Assembly (NCBI RefSeq): GCF_900129495.1
Contig: NZ_FQVX01000002.1
Location: forward strand, 682,001-746,000
DNA from: Geodermatophilus nigrescens
Lineage (GTDB): Bacteria > Actinomycetota > Actinomycetes > Mycobacteriales > Geodermatophilaceae
DNA: 64,000 nucleotides
Direction of reading: 5' to 3'
Shown here: piece after piece, positions 18,082 to 27,045 of the stretch
Position numbering within the stretch: position 1 is the first letter of the stretch
How the letters are laid out: every line of letters starts with the position of its first letter
Notes under the pieces: generated by a model
Database searches by the model: none
The model's input: the letters and a program-made list of their open reading frames with translations, nothing else
What the model was told of the DNA's origin: nothing
Translations under genes and position numbers: made by a program

Positions 18082-18885
18082 GTGCCCGCCTCCGCCATCG
18101 CCGCCCGCGTGCTGCAGCACACCCGGCAGCGGGGCGCCGTCCCGGTCGCCGCCGCCTGCCTGTCCTGGGGGACGCGCTGGGCGCTGGGCCGCGCCCGTGC
18201 CGGCCGGCCGTGGACGGCGACCGTCCGGCACGAGGGCACCGAGCACCGGCTGCTGCGCCACCCCTACCACTGGACGTGGCTCAACGAGCGCGCCGTCGAG
18301 GTGCCGCTCGCCGAGGCGGTGCTCGACGCCGCGCCGGCCGCGCACGGGCCGGCACCGCGCGTCCTCGAGGTCGGCAACGTGCTGTCGCACTACCGACCGG
18401 TCACCCACGACGTCGTCGACAAGTACGAGCGGGCGCCGGGGGTCCGCAACGCCGACGTCGTCGACCTCGACGGGGACGGGCGCTACGACCTGGTGCTGGC
18501 CATCAGCACGCTGGAGCACGTCGGCTTCGACGAGGAGCCGCGCGACCCCGGCAAGGCGGGGCGGGCGGTGCGGCGGCTGCACGAGCTGCTCGCCCCGGGC
18601 GGGCACCTGTGGGTGACCGTGCCGGTCGGCTACAACCCCGACCTCGACGAGGCGCTGCGCACCGGCGCGCTGCCCTTCTCCCGGCTCACCGCGCTGCGGG
18701 CCACGGGGCCGGGCGCCCGGTGGGAGCAGGTGCCGGTCGAGGAGGTGTGGGGCACGCCGTACGACTGGCTGCTGTACACCGCGCGTGCCGTCGTCGTCGC
18801 GGAGTCGTTCGCCGGGCCGTCCGCGGGAGCCGGGAACGGGACGGCGGCCGCGTCGGAGGCCGGTGCGGGGCCCCGCGACGCCTAG
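18082..18885 (+). CDS. Methyltransferase-domain protein
   Basis: The 267-residue protein has a Rossmann-type core: VLEVGNVLSHYRP near residue 93 (a degenerate motif I), DVVDLDGDGRYDLVLAISTLEHVGFDE (motifs II/III) and LLAPGGHLWVTVPVGYNPDLD. It resembles class I methyltransferases acting on sugars or lipids found in polysaccharide loci. TAGACT followed by eight bases and GTG indicates a leaderless transcript. The C-terminal 25 residues are low-complexity Ala/Gly. The substrate is not evident. Confidence 0.65.
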   Translation: MPASAIAARVLQHTRQRGAVPVAAACLSWGTRWALGRARAGRPWTATVRHEGTEHRLLRHPYHWTWLNERAVEVPLAEAVLDAAPAAHGPAPRVLEVGNVLSHYRPVTHDVVDKYERAPGVRNADVVDLDGDGRYDLVLAISTLEHVGFDEEPRDPGKAGRAVRRLHELLAPGGHLWVTVPVGYNPDLDEALRTGALPFSRLTALRATGPGARWEQVPVEEVWGTPYDWLLYTARAVVVAESFAGPSAGAGNGTAAASEAGAGPRDA

Positions 18886-18895
18886 CATCACGGGC

Positions 18896-19519
18896 GTGGA
18901 AGCCCTCGTGACCCCGGAGGACCTCACCGAGGACGACGCCCAGCGGCGCGTCCGGATCCTGCTGGCGCTGGCCACCTGCATGGCGGCCAAGGGCTACCGG
19001 GCCACCACGATCTCCGACATCGCCCGCGAGGGCCGGGTGTCCAAGACGATCGTGTACGCGCACTTCCGCGACAAGGAGCACTGCCTCCTCGAGCTCTACA
19101 CGCGGGCCACCGACAAGATGCTGGCCACGGTGCACGCGGCGCAGGAGCGGGCCGCGGGGCTCCCCTGGCCCGACCGGCTGCGCACCGCGGTCCGCGCCTA
19201 CCTCGAGGTGCTGGCGGCCAACCCGGAGGTCGCCTGGGCGGCGCTGGTCGAGGTGCAGGCCGCCGGCCGGCCGGCGCTGGCCCTGCGCCGCCAGGTCATC
19301 GACCGCTACGTCGAGCTCATCTGCGCGGTGGCCACCGAGCTCGCCGAGCGGCACCCCGAGGAGGTGCGCCCGGTCGGCCGGGCGCTGGTGCTCGCCGCCG
19401 TGGGCGGGCTCAACGAGCTGATGCTCGCCCGCGTCGAGCGGGGCGAGGTCACCTCGCTGGCCGAGGACACCGACGTCGCGACCGAGGTCCTCGTCCAGCT
19501 GGTCGCCCGCCGCGCCTGA
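18896..19519 (+). CDS. TetR family transcriptional regulator
   Basis: The 207-residue protein has an N-terminal TetR helix-turn-helix domain (residues about 20-65): RILLALATCMAAKGYRATTISDIA and GRVSKTIVYAHFRDKEHCL. The C-terminal ligand domain is helical and acidic. GTG 18896 is chosen because TAGCAT lies exactly seven bases upstream, a leaderless arrangement; longer versions would add an Arg/Pro-rich tail. It follows the methyltransferase gene by 10 bases. Its targets are unknown. Confidence 0.85.
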   Translation: MEALVTPEDLTEDDAQRRVRILLALATCMAAKGYRATTISDIAREGRVSKTIVYAHFRDKEHCLLELYTRATDKMLATVHAAQERAAGLPWPDRLRTAVRAYLEVLAANPEVAWAALVEVQAAGRPALALRRQVIDRYVELICAVATELAERHPEEVRPVGRALVLAAVGGLNELMLARVERGEVTSLAEDTDVATEVLVQLVARRA

Positions 19520-19541
19520 CCCCGGGTGCCGGGGGCCTGGG

Positions 19542-20297
19542 TCAGGCCGCGTCCTTGACGACGACGTAGCGCGCCGCCGCCCAGTGCGTCGCCGGCTCGA
19601 CGACGGCCTGCACGTCCACCACGCGGCCGCCCGCGGCCGCGGCGACCGCCCGCACCCGCTCCTCCGGCACGCCGGTCATGAGCATCGGCGCCGGATAGCC
19701 GAGCAGCCGGGTCTGCGCCCAGCGCACCAGCCGGGTCGGGGCCACCCGCCAGACGACCCCGCGGGCCGTCCACAGCGGCGTCGTCGGGCAGTGCAGCACC
19801 GCGACGCCCCCGGGCCGCAGCACGCGGAGGAACCCGGCCAGCGCCCGCTCGGCGCCGCCGGGCGGGAGGTGCTGGAGGACGCGCTCGGTGAGCACCAGGT
19901 CCACCGACGCGTCGGGCACCGGGTGCAGGTCGGCGTCCTCGGCGAGCAGGAAGCGGCACCGGCCGCCGCTGCGGTCGAGCTCCCGGGCGCGGGCGAGCAT
20001 CGGCCCGGAGACGTCGAGGCCGACGACCTCGCGGGCGTGCGGGGCGAGGGCCTGGCTGAGCCGGCCGGCGCCGCAGCCGAAGTCGAGGACGCGGTCCCAC
20101 TCCGTGGGCAGGCCCAGGCGCTCCAGCCAGGCGCGGGTGCGGTCGACGTCGTCGCGCCCGAGGGCGAGGAACTCCTCGACGTCCCAGCGGCCGCCCCGCT
20201 TGTCGGGGTCGACCCAGACCGCCCAGAGCGGGTCCTCGGCGCCCAGCCGGGTCCAGTCCGCGCGCACCTGCTCGCCCAGCCGTCCGCGTCCCCGCAC
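19542..20297 (-). CDS. Class I SAM-dependent methyltransferase
   Basis: The 251-residue protein has motif I VLDFGCGAGRLSQAL near residue 70, VVGLDVSGPML, VDLVLTERVLQHLPP and FLRVLRPGGVAVLHCP, typical of UbiE/BioC-type small-molecule methyltransferases. GAGGAGG precedes the GTG by five bases. It diverges from the acyltransferase gene, and the shared region has a -10 element for each direction. The substrate is unknown. Confidence 0.82.
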   Translation of the reverse strand: MRGRGRLGEQVRADWTRLGAEDPLWAVWVDPDKRGGRWDVEEFLALGRDDVDRTRAWLERLGLPTEWDRVLDFGCGAGRLSQALAPHAREVVGLDVSGPMLARARELDRSGGRCRFLLAEDADLHPVPDASVDLVLTERVLQHLPPGGAERALAGFLRVLRPGGVAVLHCPTTPLWTARGVVWRVAPTRLVRWAQTRLLGYPAPMLMTGVPEERVRAVAAAAGGRVVDVQAVVEPATHWAAARYVVVKDAA

Positions 20298-20320
20298 GGC
20301 ACCTCCTCGTCCGGGGGCGG

Positions 20321-20354
20321 ACCCTACCGACCGGTAGCCCCGCCCTCCTACGCT
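20321..20354. promoter_or_regulatory. Divergent promoter region of methyltransferase and acyltransferase
   Basis: On the minus strand TAGGGT (20326-20321) and on the plus strand TACGCT (20349-20354) are good -10 elements. Between and partly over them lies the imperfect palindrome CTACCGACCGGTAG (20324-20337), which could be a shared operator. Confidence 0.4.
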
Positions 20355-20404
20355 GGCCGGGACGGGCTCCCCGCAGGAGGGACACCGCGACGACGGGAGG
20401 ACCG

Positions 20405-21661
20405 GTGACGGCTTCCGCCGCCCTGGAGGGGGGCCCGGCCGCTCGCACCGAGCGGGCGTTCCCGGCGCTCGACGGCCTGCGCGCCCTCGCCGCGACGGCG
20501 GTGGTGCTCACCCACGCCGCGTTCGCCACCGGCGACCACACGTCCTCCGCCCTCGGCCGCGTCCTCGCCCACCTCGACGTCGGGGTCCCGGTGTTCTTCG
20601 TGCTGGCCGGCTTCCTGCTGTCCCGCCCGTTCCTGCTGGCGGCGGCCGAGGGGCGGCCGGCGCCGCGCGCGGTCCCCTACCTGTGGCGGCGGGCGCTGCG
20701 GATCCTGCCCGCGTACTGGCTCACCGTCGCCGCGGCGCTGCTGCTCCTGCCCGGCAACGACGGCGCCGGGCCCGCGACCTGGGTCCGCCACCTGCTGCTC
20801 GTGCAGGTCTACGACGACGGCGGCTTCGCGGCGGGCCTCACGCACACGTGGAGCCTGTGCACCGAGGTCGCGTTCTACCTGGTCCTGCCGCTGGCCGCCG
20901 GCGGGCTGGTGCGCCTCGGCCGGCGCGACCCCCGCCGCCCCTGGCCGGTGCTGGCGGCGCTCGGCGGCGTCGCGCTCCTCGGCCTGGCCTGGCTGGTCGC
21001 CGTCTGGACCGCGCAGCGCACCTTCGTCCCGACCGACCTGTGGCTGCCGGCCTTCTCGGGCTGGTTCGCCGGCGGCGTCGCGCTGGCGGCGCTGACCGTC
21101 GCCGACCCGGGCTGGCGGCCGGTGCGGATCGCCCGAGAGCTCGCCGGCGGCCTCGGCACCTGCTGGGCCGGCGCGGCGGTGCTGTTCTGGATCGCCTGCA
21201 CGCCGGTGGCCGGGCCGCTCGGCCTGGCCGCGCCGTCGGCCGGCCAGGCCGTCACCCGCTCCCTGCTCTACGGCGGCGTCGCCGTCCTGCTGGTGGCGCC
21301 GCTGGTCCTCGGCGAGCAGGGCGGCCGGGTGCGGGCGGCGCTGTCCGGCCGCACCGCGCGGCTGCTCGGCGAGGTCTCCTACGGCCTGTTCCTCGTGCAC
21401 GTGGTGCTGCTGACCGGCGGCTACGACCTCACGGGCACGCCGGTGTTCACCGGCCCGCTCGTGCTGGTCGCGCCGGCCACCTGGCTCGCGGGGGTGGGCG
21501 TCGCGTGGCTGCTGTACGTCCTGGTGGAGCGGCCGCTGCGGCGGTTCCGTCACGTGGCCGACGGCGTGGCGCTCCCGCGCCGGCGGCGCAGCGGCGGCGC
21601 CGAGGGCAGCGGCAGGACCGAGGCGACGGCGACCGACAGCGCGGCCACGCCGAGCGCCTGA
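20405..21661 (+). CDS. Acyltransferase 3 family membrane protein
   Basis: The 418-residue integral membrane O-acyltransferase has about ten helices. Family marks are FPALDGLRALAATAVVLTHAAF (with the conserved His), VFFVLAGFLLSRPF, YLWRRALRILPAYWLT, THTWSLCTEVAFYLVLP and EVSYGLFLVHV. It probably moves an acyl group onto a surface glycan or lipid. It is in the position of mycobacterial Rv0228, next to the AftD-like gene. Its last 112 bases overlap the end of the convergent AftD-like gene. Confidence 0.9.
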   Translation: MTASAALEGGPAARTERAFPALDGLRALAATAVVLTHAAFATGDHTSSALGRVLAHLDVGVPVFFVLAGFLLSRPFLLAAAEGRPAPRAVPYLWRRALRILPAYWLTVAAALLLLPGNDGAGPATWVRHLLLVQVYDDGGFAAGLTHTWSLCTEVAFYLVLPLAAGGLVRLGRRDPRRPWPVLAALGGVALLGLAWLVAVWTAQRTFVPTDLWLPAFSGWFAGGVALAALTVADPGWRPVRIARELAGGLGTCWAGAAVLFWIACTPVAGPLGLAAPSAGQAVTRSLLYGGVAVLLVAPLVLGEQGGRVRAALSGRTARLLGEVSYGLFLVHVVLLTGGYDLTGTPVFTGPLVLVAPATWLAGVGVAWLLYVLVERPLRRFRHVADGVALPRRRRSGGAEGSGRTEATATDSAATPSA

Positions 21662-24600
21662 CGCGCGTCGGCGGCGCCGTCGACCGCCAGCAGGACGCCC
21701 GCGGCCGCCACCAGCGACGCGGCGAGCACGCCCAGCACCGCGAACCGGCGGCGCCCGGCGGCCACCCCCAGCACGGCGGCGACGGCGAGCACCGCCAGGC
21801 CCACCGCCCCGCCGGCCAGCGCCGTGCCGGCCAGGGCGGCGAGCACCACGACCGCGGTCAGGAACCGCCGGCCGCGGGCGGGCCGGGCGGACGGGCGCGC
21901 GGGCGGGCCGGGCGCGGACGCCGGCTTCCAGACCGCCAGCGCGACGAGCAGCGCCACCGCCGCGGCCCCGCCGGCCAGCGCCGCGCGGTAGGTGCCGCCG
22001 GGCCCGTAGTCCAGCCGGACGGTGCCCGCGGCCCCGGCGGGCAGCACCCAGCCCTGCTGCCAGCCGTCGACGGCCACCCCCTGCAGCGCGGCGCCGTCCA
22101 GCGTGGCGGTCCACCCGGGGTTGGCGTTCTCCGGCACCACGAGCAGGGCCGGCTCGTCGCGGGCGGCGACCCGGACCTCGCGGTGCTCGGTCCCCCAGCG
22201 GACGACGTCGGCGGCGGCGCGGTCGACGTCGACGCCGGGCGTGGCGGCCAGCGCGCCGCCGGTGCGCAGCAGCGTGGCGGACCGGACGGCCAGCTCGGGG
22301 GTGCCGGCGGCGGTGAACCGGTGCTCCCCCGCCGCGAGCCGCAGGGTCTCCCCCGCCGGGTCGCAGAGCTCGAGGGGCAGCGGGGTGAGGTCGCGCAGCG
22401 CGCCGAGGGTGGTGCGCACCGACGTCTCGAACCGCTGCCCGTCGAGCGCGACCACGGGCCCCTCGCCGCAGGGCACCTCGACCACCCGGCCGGGGTCGGG
22501 CACCGCGAGTGCGGTGACCTCGAGCTCGCCCACGACGACGCCGAGGTCGGAGGTCGTGCGCGTGTAGGGGTCGAAGGACTCGGTGCGCCCGGCCAGCTCG
22601 AAGGTGATCGTCAGGCGGTCGGTGGTCACCGGCGTGAAGGAGACCGCGCCGTCGTCGTCGAGGCGCAGGGTGCGGGTGATCCCGCCGCCGGAGAGGGTGA
22701 CCGCGCCGGGCCGGGCACCGGTCACCGACCCGGCGGTCTCCACGCGCAGCCGGTCGACGGTCTGCGGCGTCAGCCAGCTGACCACCAGGGTGGGCGAGCC
22801 GTCGTCGGCGGCGGCGTGCCAGGCGGTCTCCGGGTCCCCGTCGGCGACGGCGGCGGCGCCCGCCCGCGGGTCGGGGACGGCGGTGCTGCTCGCGGCCACC
22901 CGGCTGAACGTCCCCGACGAGGAGGCCAGCAGCTCGTCGAGCGCGGGGCCGGCGCGGGGCACCGCGGTGAGCGCCAGGTCGTAGGAGGCGTCGCCGCCCC
23001 CCGTGTCCGCCACGGTCAGCACCCGGTCGAGGCCGGCGGGCTCCTCGGCGGCGTCGACGAGCGGGGCACCGCAGCGCAGGTCGGCGTCGGTGGAGGTGGC
23101 GCACCCGGCGACGGGGGCGCCGGCCGCGGCGAGCACCCAGGCGTCGGCCGGGACGCCGGGGTCGGGCAGCACCACCGAGCGCGTGACGGTCAGGCCGGGG
23201 ACCGCCACCTCGGCCAGCCCGAGCGTCTCGCCCGCCGGCACCGAGAGGCGGATCGACCGCGTGGCGCCCGGCGGGAGGGGCACCTGCTGCGGCGCCGCCG
23301 ACGCGGCCGGGCGGACCCGCAGCGAGCCGGTGTCCGTACCGACCAGCAGCACCGACGGCGGGTCGGCGGCCACGTCCGGCGGCAGGGTCACGCTCATGGC
23401 GAGGGCGCCGACCGGCTCGTCGGTGCGCAGGGTCCACTCGACCGGCGCCGGCGTCCCGACGTCGTCGGGCGGGTACCAGGCGGTCGTGGGGTCGCCGTCG
23501 ACGGCAGCCGAGGGCGAGCGGGCGGGGTCCGCGCCGCCGTAGCTGTCGGCGTCCGACGCCGACGCCGCGGCCCCCGGGACGGCGCCGGTGTAGCGGACGA
23601 CGCTCTCCGCGGCCGCCTGGTCGTCGAGCAGGTGGTCGCGGGCGGGCGCGTCGAGGCGGAGCGGGTCCTCCGGCGCCAGCCCCTGCGAGGCGGCGTCGGT
23701 CAGGCGGCCCATGCTGCGCTCGCGCCGCACCAGCGCGTCGGAGACCGCCACGGCCCCGGTGCCCTCGACGCCGGCACCGGCGAGCACGGTGGGCCGCCCG
23801 GTGACCAGCCCCTGGTCCTCCAGCGCCAGGATGCCGTCCGGCCCGCCGGACACGGTGACGGCGTCGGCGAGCGGCGCCGTCCAGGCCCGGGGTGCCGGGT
23901 CGGCGACGCCGAACACCTCGACCGCGGGCAGCGGCTGGGCGAGCCCGGCGTCGAAGACGCGCCCCAGCAGCGCGGCGCCGGGGAAGTCGGGGCCGAAGGC
24001 GGCGACCCGCCGGATGCCGGGCGAGTCCCGCAGGGCCTGGTGCACGAGCACCGGCCGCGGCGACCCGGAGGCCCCGACGTCGAGGTCGTTGCGGACGACG
24101 ACGTGGGAGATGCCGGCCCGCGCCAGGTAGCGGGTGAGCGCCTCCGAGCCCTGCCCCGCGGCCAGCCGGGCCTCGATCGCGTCGAGCACCCGGACGTGCG
24201 CGTTCGGCGCGAGCGGCACCGCGTTGCGCACCTCCCACGGCGACTCGGCGAGCACCTGCAGCGGCTCGTCGTTCGGCGTCCCCCAGCCGTAGGTGGCGAA
24301 GGAGGAGCCGGGGACCAGCAGCGCCCGCCCGGACGGGGTGTCGCGGGCGAGGAAGTCGGCGGCCTGCTGCCAGTAGCCGGGCACCGCCTCGAACCCGGCC
24401 GGCGGCGCCAGCCGGCCCTGCACCGCCGGGAGGGCCACCCCGGCGACGCCGAGCACGACCACGGCCACGGTCGCCCGGTACCCGACGCGGGCCGCGGCCG
24501 GGGCGGCCCGGCGCAGCGGCGCGGCGGCGCGGGCGAGGAGGGCGGGCAGCGGCCGGCCCGGGCGCCGGACCGCACCGGGGCGGGCCGCCGCGGCGGCAGC

Positions 24601-25851
24601 GGCGGCGACGAGGTCGACCAGCGCCAGCACCAGCGGCAGCCGCAGCACCGGGTCGAACTTGTGGACGTTGCGCAGCGGCGCCAGCGGGCCGTCGAGGGCC
24701 TCGCGCAGCCAGCCGGCCAGCACGCCGTCGACGGCGGCCAGGTGGCCCATCGTGACCAGCGCCGCGCCGGCGAGGACGCCCAGCACCAGCCAGGTCCGCT
24801 CGCGCAGCCGGGGCCGGCAGAGCGCGGCGAGGCCGGCGGCGGCGAGCACCACGGTCGCGGTCACGGGGACGGCGTCGTGCAGCAGCGACCAGCCGGCCGG
24901 CCACAGCGGGCCCGCGGAGGTGGCCAGCGCCGGCACCCAGTGGTCGGTGCCGCGCAGCACCGACAGCAGGTCGGTGGGCGCGGTGGTCGTCGCCGCCGTC
25001 TCGATCAGGTCGAGGAACGGGACGCTGTAGCGGCCGAGCAGCAGCAGCGGCCCGGCCCACCACGCGGTGGCCAGCACCACCGCGAGCGCCCACCAGGCGG
25101 CCAGGCGCCGCCGCGCCCGCCCCGGGCGGCGGGTGAGCAGCCACAGCACCGGCAGCGGGAGGACGGCGGCCGCGGCGACGGCGTTGACCCCGCCCGCGCA
25201 GAACACCGCCAGCCCCGACAGCGCGGCCGCCCGGCGCGGGGAGCGCAGGGCCGCGGCGCCGACCAGCGGCACCAGCACCCACGGCGCGACCGCCATGGGC
25301 AGCACCTCGATCGACGTCGCGCCGAGCGAGGTGACCATCCGCGGGGCGAGCGCGTACGCGAGGCCGCCGAGGACGACCGCGGCGGGCGAGCCGATCCGCA
25401 GCCGCCGCGCCAGCACCACGACGCCGAGGAAGGCGGCGCACAGCAGCAGCGCCCACCACAGCCGCTGGACCACCCAGGGCGGCAGGCCGGCGCCGCGGAG
25501 CAGGACGCTGAACGGGCCCATCGGCCACAGGTAGCCGTAGGCCTGGTTCTGCACCTGGCCGGCGAAGCCCTCCGGGTCCCACATCGACAGCGCCCGGCCG
25601 AGGAAGCCGAGCGGGTCGACCCAGACGTCGAGCTTGGTGTCGGACACGACCCGGCCCGGCGACTGGGACAGCGCCAGCGCGACGAGGCCGAGGCAGACGA
25701 CGGCCAGGCGCGCGCGGTCGAGCAGCCGGCCCGGGGGCGCGGGGTCCGGCGCGGCCCGGTCTGCACGGGCGGGCTCCGGGCGGGCCGGGGACGCGACCGA
25801 GCCCGCCGGACGGGGTCCGGCGGGCTCGGTCGTCAGCGGGGGCGCGGCCAC
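21550..25851 (-). CDS. aftD: AftD-like alpha-(1->3)-arabinofuranosyltransferase (GT-C, DUF3367)
   Basis: The 1433-residue protein has an N-terminal GT-C region of about 11-13 membrane helices (residues 45-510, with DTKLDVWVDPLGFL and the ALSMWDPEGFAGQVQNQAYG loop). A long extracytoplasmic part follows with two F5/8-type carbohydrate-binding-like modules (SPSAAVDGDPTTAWYPP and AAAVADGDPETAWHA), and then C-terminal helices. Length and layout match AftD, which uses decaprenyl-phosphoryl-arabinose to branch cell-envelope arabinan. GTG 25851 is provisional: a strong hairpin precedes it and a perfect 18-bp hairpin covers codons 7-19. It is downstream of the DUF3068 gene. Confidence 0.88.
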   Translation of the reverse strand: MAAPPLTTEPAGPRPAGSVASPARPEPARADRAAPDPAPPGRLLDRARLAVVCLGLVALALSQSPGRVVSDTKLDVWVDPLGFLGRALSMWDPEGFAGQVQNQAYGYLWPMGPFSVLLRGAGLPPWVVQRLWWALLLCAAFLGVVVLARRLRIGSPAAVVLGGLAYALAPRMVTSLGATSIEVLPMAVAPWVLVPLVGAAALRSPRRAAALSGLAVFCAGGVNAVAAAAVLPLPVLWLLTRRPGRARRRLAAWWALAVVLATAWWAGPLLLLGRYSVPFLDLIETAATTTAPTDLLSVLRGTDHWVPALATSAGPLWPAGWSLLHDAVPVTATVVLAAAGLAALCRPRLRERTWLVLGVLAGAALVTMGHLAAVDGVLAGWLREALDGPLAPLRNVHKFDPVLRLPLVLALVDLVAAAAAAAARPGAVRRPGRPLPALLARAAAPLRRAAPAAARVGYRATVAVVVLGVAGVALPAVQGRLAPPAGFEAVPGYWQQAADFLARDTPSGRALLVPGSSFATYGWGTPNDEPLQVLAESPWEVRNAVPLAPNAHVRVLDAIEARLAAGQGSEALTRYLARAGISHVVVRNDLDVGASGSPRPVLVHQALRDSPGIRRVAAFGPDFPGAALLGRVFDAGLAQPLPAVEVFGVADPAPRAWTAPLADAVTVSGGPDGILALEDQGLVTGRPTVLAGAGVEGTGAVAVSDALVRRERSMGRLTDAASQGLAPEDPLRLDAPARDHLLDDQAAAESVVRYTGAVPGAAASASDADSYGGADPARSPSAAVDGDPTTAWYPPDDVGTPAPVEWTLRTDEPVGALAMSVTLPPDVAADPPSVLLVGTDTGSLRVRPAASAAPQQVPLPPGATRSIRLSVPAGETLGLAEVAVPGLTVTRSVVLPDPGVPADAWVLAAAGAPVAGCATSTDADLRCGAPLVDAAEEPAGLDRVLTVADTGGGDASYDLALTAVPRAGPALDELLASSSGTFSRVAASSTAVPDPRAGAAAVADGDPETAWHAAADDGSPTLVVSWLTPQTVDRLRVETAGSVTGARPGAVTLSGGGITRTLRLDDDGAVSFTPVTTDRLTITFELAGRTESFDPYTRTTSDLGVVVGELEVTALAVPDPGRVVEVPCGEGPVVALDGQRFETSVRTTLGALRDLTPLPLELCDPAGETLRLAAGEHRFTAAGTPELAVRSATLLRTGGALAATPGVDVDRAAADVVRWGTEHREVRVAARDEPALLVVPENANPGWTATLDGAALQGVAVDGWQQGWVLPAGAAGTVRLDYGPGGTYRAALAGGAAAVALLVALAVWKPASAPGPPARPSARPARGRRFLTAVVVLAALAGTALAGGAVGLAVLAVAAVLGVAAGRRRFAVLGVLAASLVAAAGVLLAVDGAADARQALGVAALSVAVASVLPLPSAPPLRRRRGSATPSAT
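25794..25832. terminator. Perfect 18-bp stem-loop inside the first codons of the aftD-like gene
   Basis: Arms 25794-25811 and 25815-25832 are exactly complementary over 18 bases with a three-base GGG loop. It resembles an intrinsic terminator or attenuator acting on the minus-strand transcript, yet lies within the predicted coding frame. Confidence 0.55.
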
Positions 25852-25853
25852 GG

Positions 25854-25883
25854 CCCCGGGGAGGGGCCGCGCCCCTCCCGGGG
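25854..25883. terminator. Stem-loop between DUF3068 gene and aftD-like gene
   Basis: GGGAGGGGC (25859-25867) and GCCCCTCCC (25871-25879) pair around a CGC loop and extend by further G-C pairs with one bulge. It fills the 37-base gap and includes the region where a ribosome site for the aftD-like GTG would lie. Confidence 0.55.
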
Positions 25884-25888
25884 AGCGG

Positions 25889-26866
25889 TCACTTGGCGAA
25901 CGACACCGGCTCCTGCGCCGGCGCCCCGGCGGTGTCCGCCCGGTGCGCGCCGCCGCGCGACCGCAGGGCGACCACGACGCCGGCGACCACCAGGAGCAGG
26001 CCGAGCGCGGCGACCGCCAGCGGCAGCGTGCGGCTGATCAGCGTGACCTTGTCCCTGTTGTCCTCGGCGCGCTCGACGCCGGCCGAGACGGTCTCGTCGC
26101 TGGCGGCGAACTCGGCCTGCAGGATCGTGGCGCCGGTGGTGCCGTCGGGGGCGCGCAGCACCGTGACCGGGGCCTCCGAGGAGGTGACCAGCACGCCGCT
26201 GGTCGGCTCGACCCACAGCGTGCGGGTGTTGCTGTAGACGACGTCGGCCTCGACCGACTCCTCGTCGGGCACGCCGGCCAGCTCGCCGGGGACCTCGGTC
26301 TGGCGGATCACCGTCTCGGGGATCTCCTGCACGAAGCGGTAGACCTCGAGGCCCTCGATCTCCTCCTCGCCCTCGAAGCGGGCGGGGAAGGTCTGGGCGG
26401 TGGTGACGTTCCAGACGTCGTAGTCGCGCTGCTCGGTGCCGAACGGGAAGGTGACGGTCAGCCCGTCGACGTCGGCCGGCTCCTCGTCGATGGCCTCGCT
26501 GCCGCAGTCGACCGAGGCGGCCTCGCGCCGGTCGAGGCAGGCGGTGTAGCTGCTCGCGGTGATCAGCGTCCCGTCCTCGGCGGTCACCGTGGTGCCCGAG
26601 GACCACACGGCGACGTCGTCGGAGGCGTCCTCGGAGCCCGCGTCGCCCTGGACCGTCAGGCGCACGGTGGCGTCGACGCCGTCGACCTCCTCGAGGGTGG
26701 AGAAGTCGAGGTAGGTGACGTCGCTGCCCGACGCCGTGGCCGACGCGGACTGGTCCAGCGGCAGGCGGACCAGGTCGGGCGCGAGGAACAGCCGGATCGC
26801 CAGGGCGGCGCCCAGGAGGACGGCACCCACGGCCACCAGGCCGAGACCGAGACCACGACGACGCAT
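25889..26866 (-). CDS. DUF3068 (PorA-like) envelope protein
   Basis: The 325-residue protein has an N-terminal membrane helix (about 5-27), an extracytoplasmic beta-rich domain and a C-terminal helix (about 288-306) followed by a basic tail. Motifs such as TYLDFSTLEEVDG, FPFGTEQRDYDVWN, YRFVQEIPET and SNTRTLWVEPTSGV are typical of the actinobacterial DUF3068 family (M. tuberculosis Rv0227c). The function is unknown, but the family keeps company with arabinan genes. AGGAGG lies nine bases before the ATG. A good housekeeping promoter lies 56 bases upstream. Confidence 0.88.
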   Translation of the reverse strand: MRRRGLGLGLVAVGAVLLGAALAIRLFLAPDLVRLPLDQSASATASGSDVTYLDFSTLEEVDGVDATVRLTVQGDAGSEDASDDVAVWSSGTTVTAEDGTLITASSYTACLDRREAASVDCGSEAIDEEPADVDGLTVTFPFGTEQRDYDVWNVTTAQTFPARFEGEEEIEGLEVYRFVQEIPETVIRQTEVPGELAGVPDEESVEADVVYSNTRTLWVEPTSGVLVTSSEAPVTVLRAPDGTTGATILQAEFAASDETVSAGVERAEDNRDKVTLISRTLPLAVAALGLLLVVAGVVVALRSRGGAHRADTAGAPAQEPVSFAK

Positions 26867-26921
26867 GCGGAGGGACCTCCTCGAGGGGTGCGACGACCGG
26901 TCCGGCGTCGCGGCGCGGGTC

Positions 26922-26950
26922 ACACTACTGTCGGGTAGGTCACGCGCCAA
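26922..26950 (-). promoter_or_regulatory. Housekeeping-type promoter of the DUF3068-aftD transcript
   Basis: TTGGCG (26950-26945) and TAGTGT (26927-26922) are separated by exactly 17 bases on the minus strand. The predicted start near 26915 gives a leader of about 50 bases with a Shine-Dalgarno sequence. Confidence 0.6.
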
Positions 26951-27045
26951 ACCCGGCCGGTTCCCGCCGGTACCGCTCCCCCGTCCAGGGGATACCGGCG
27001 CGTACCACCATCGTCACGCGGGCCGATACCGCCCGTTACCGGTGG

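Noticed and set aside
20683-26037. Very long plus-strand open frame opposite the aftD-like gene
   Set aside because: It is Arg/Gly/Gln-rich shadow sequence produced by high GC and contains no recognisable domain; the minus-strand AftD and DUF3068 proteins are clear.
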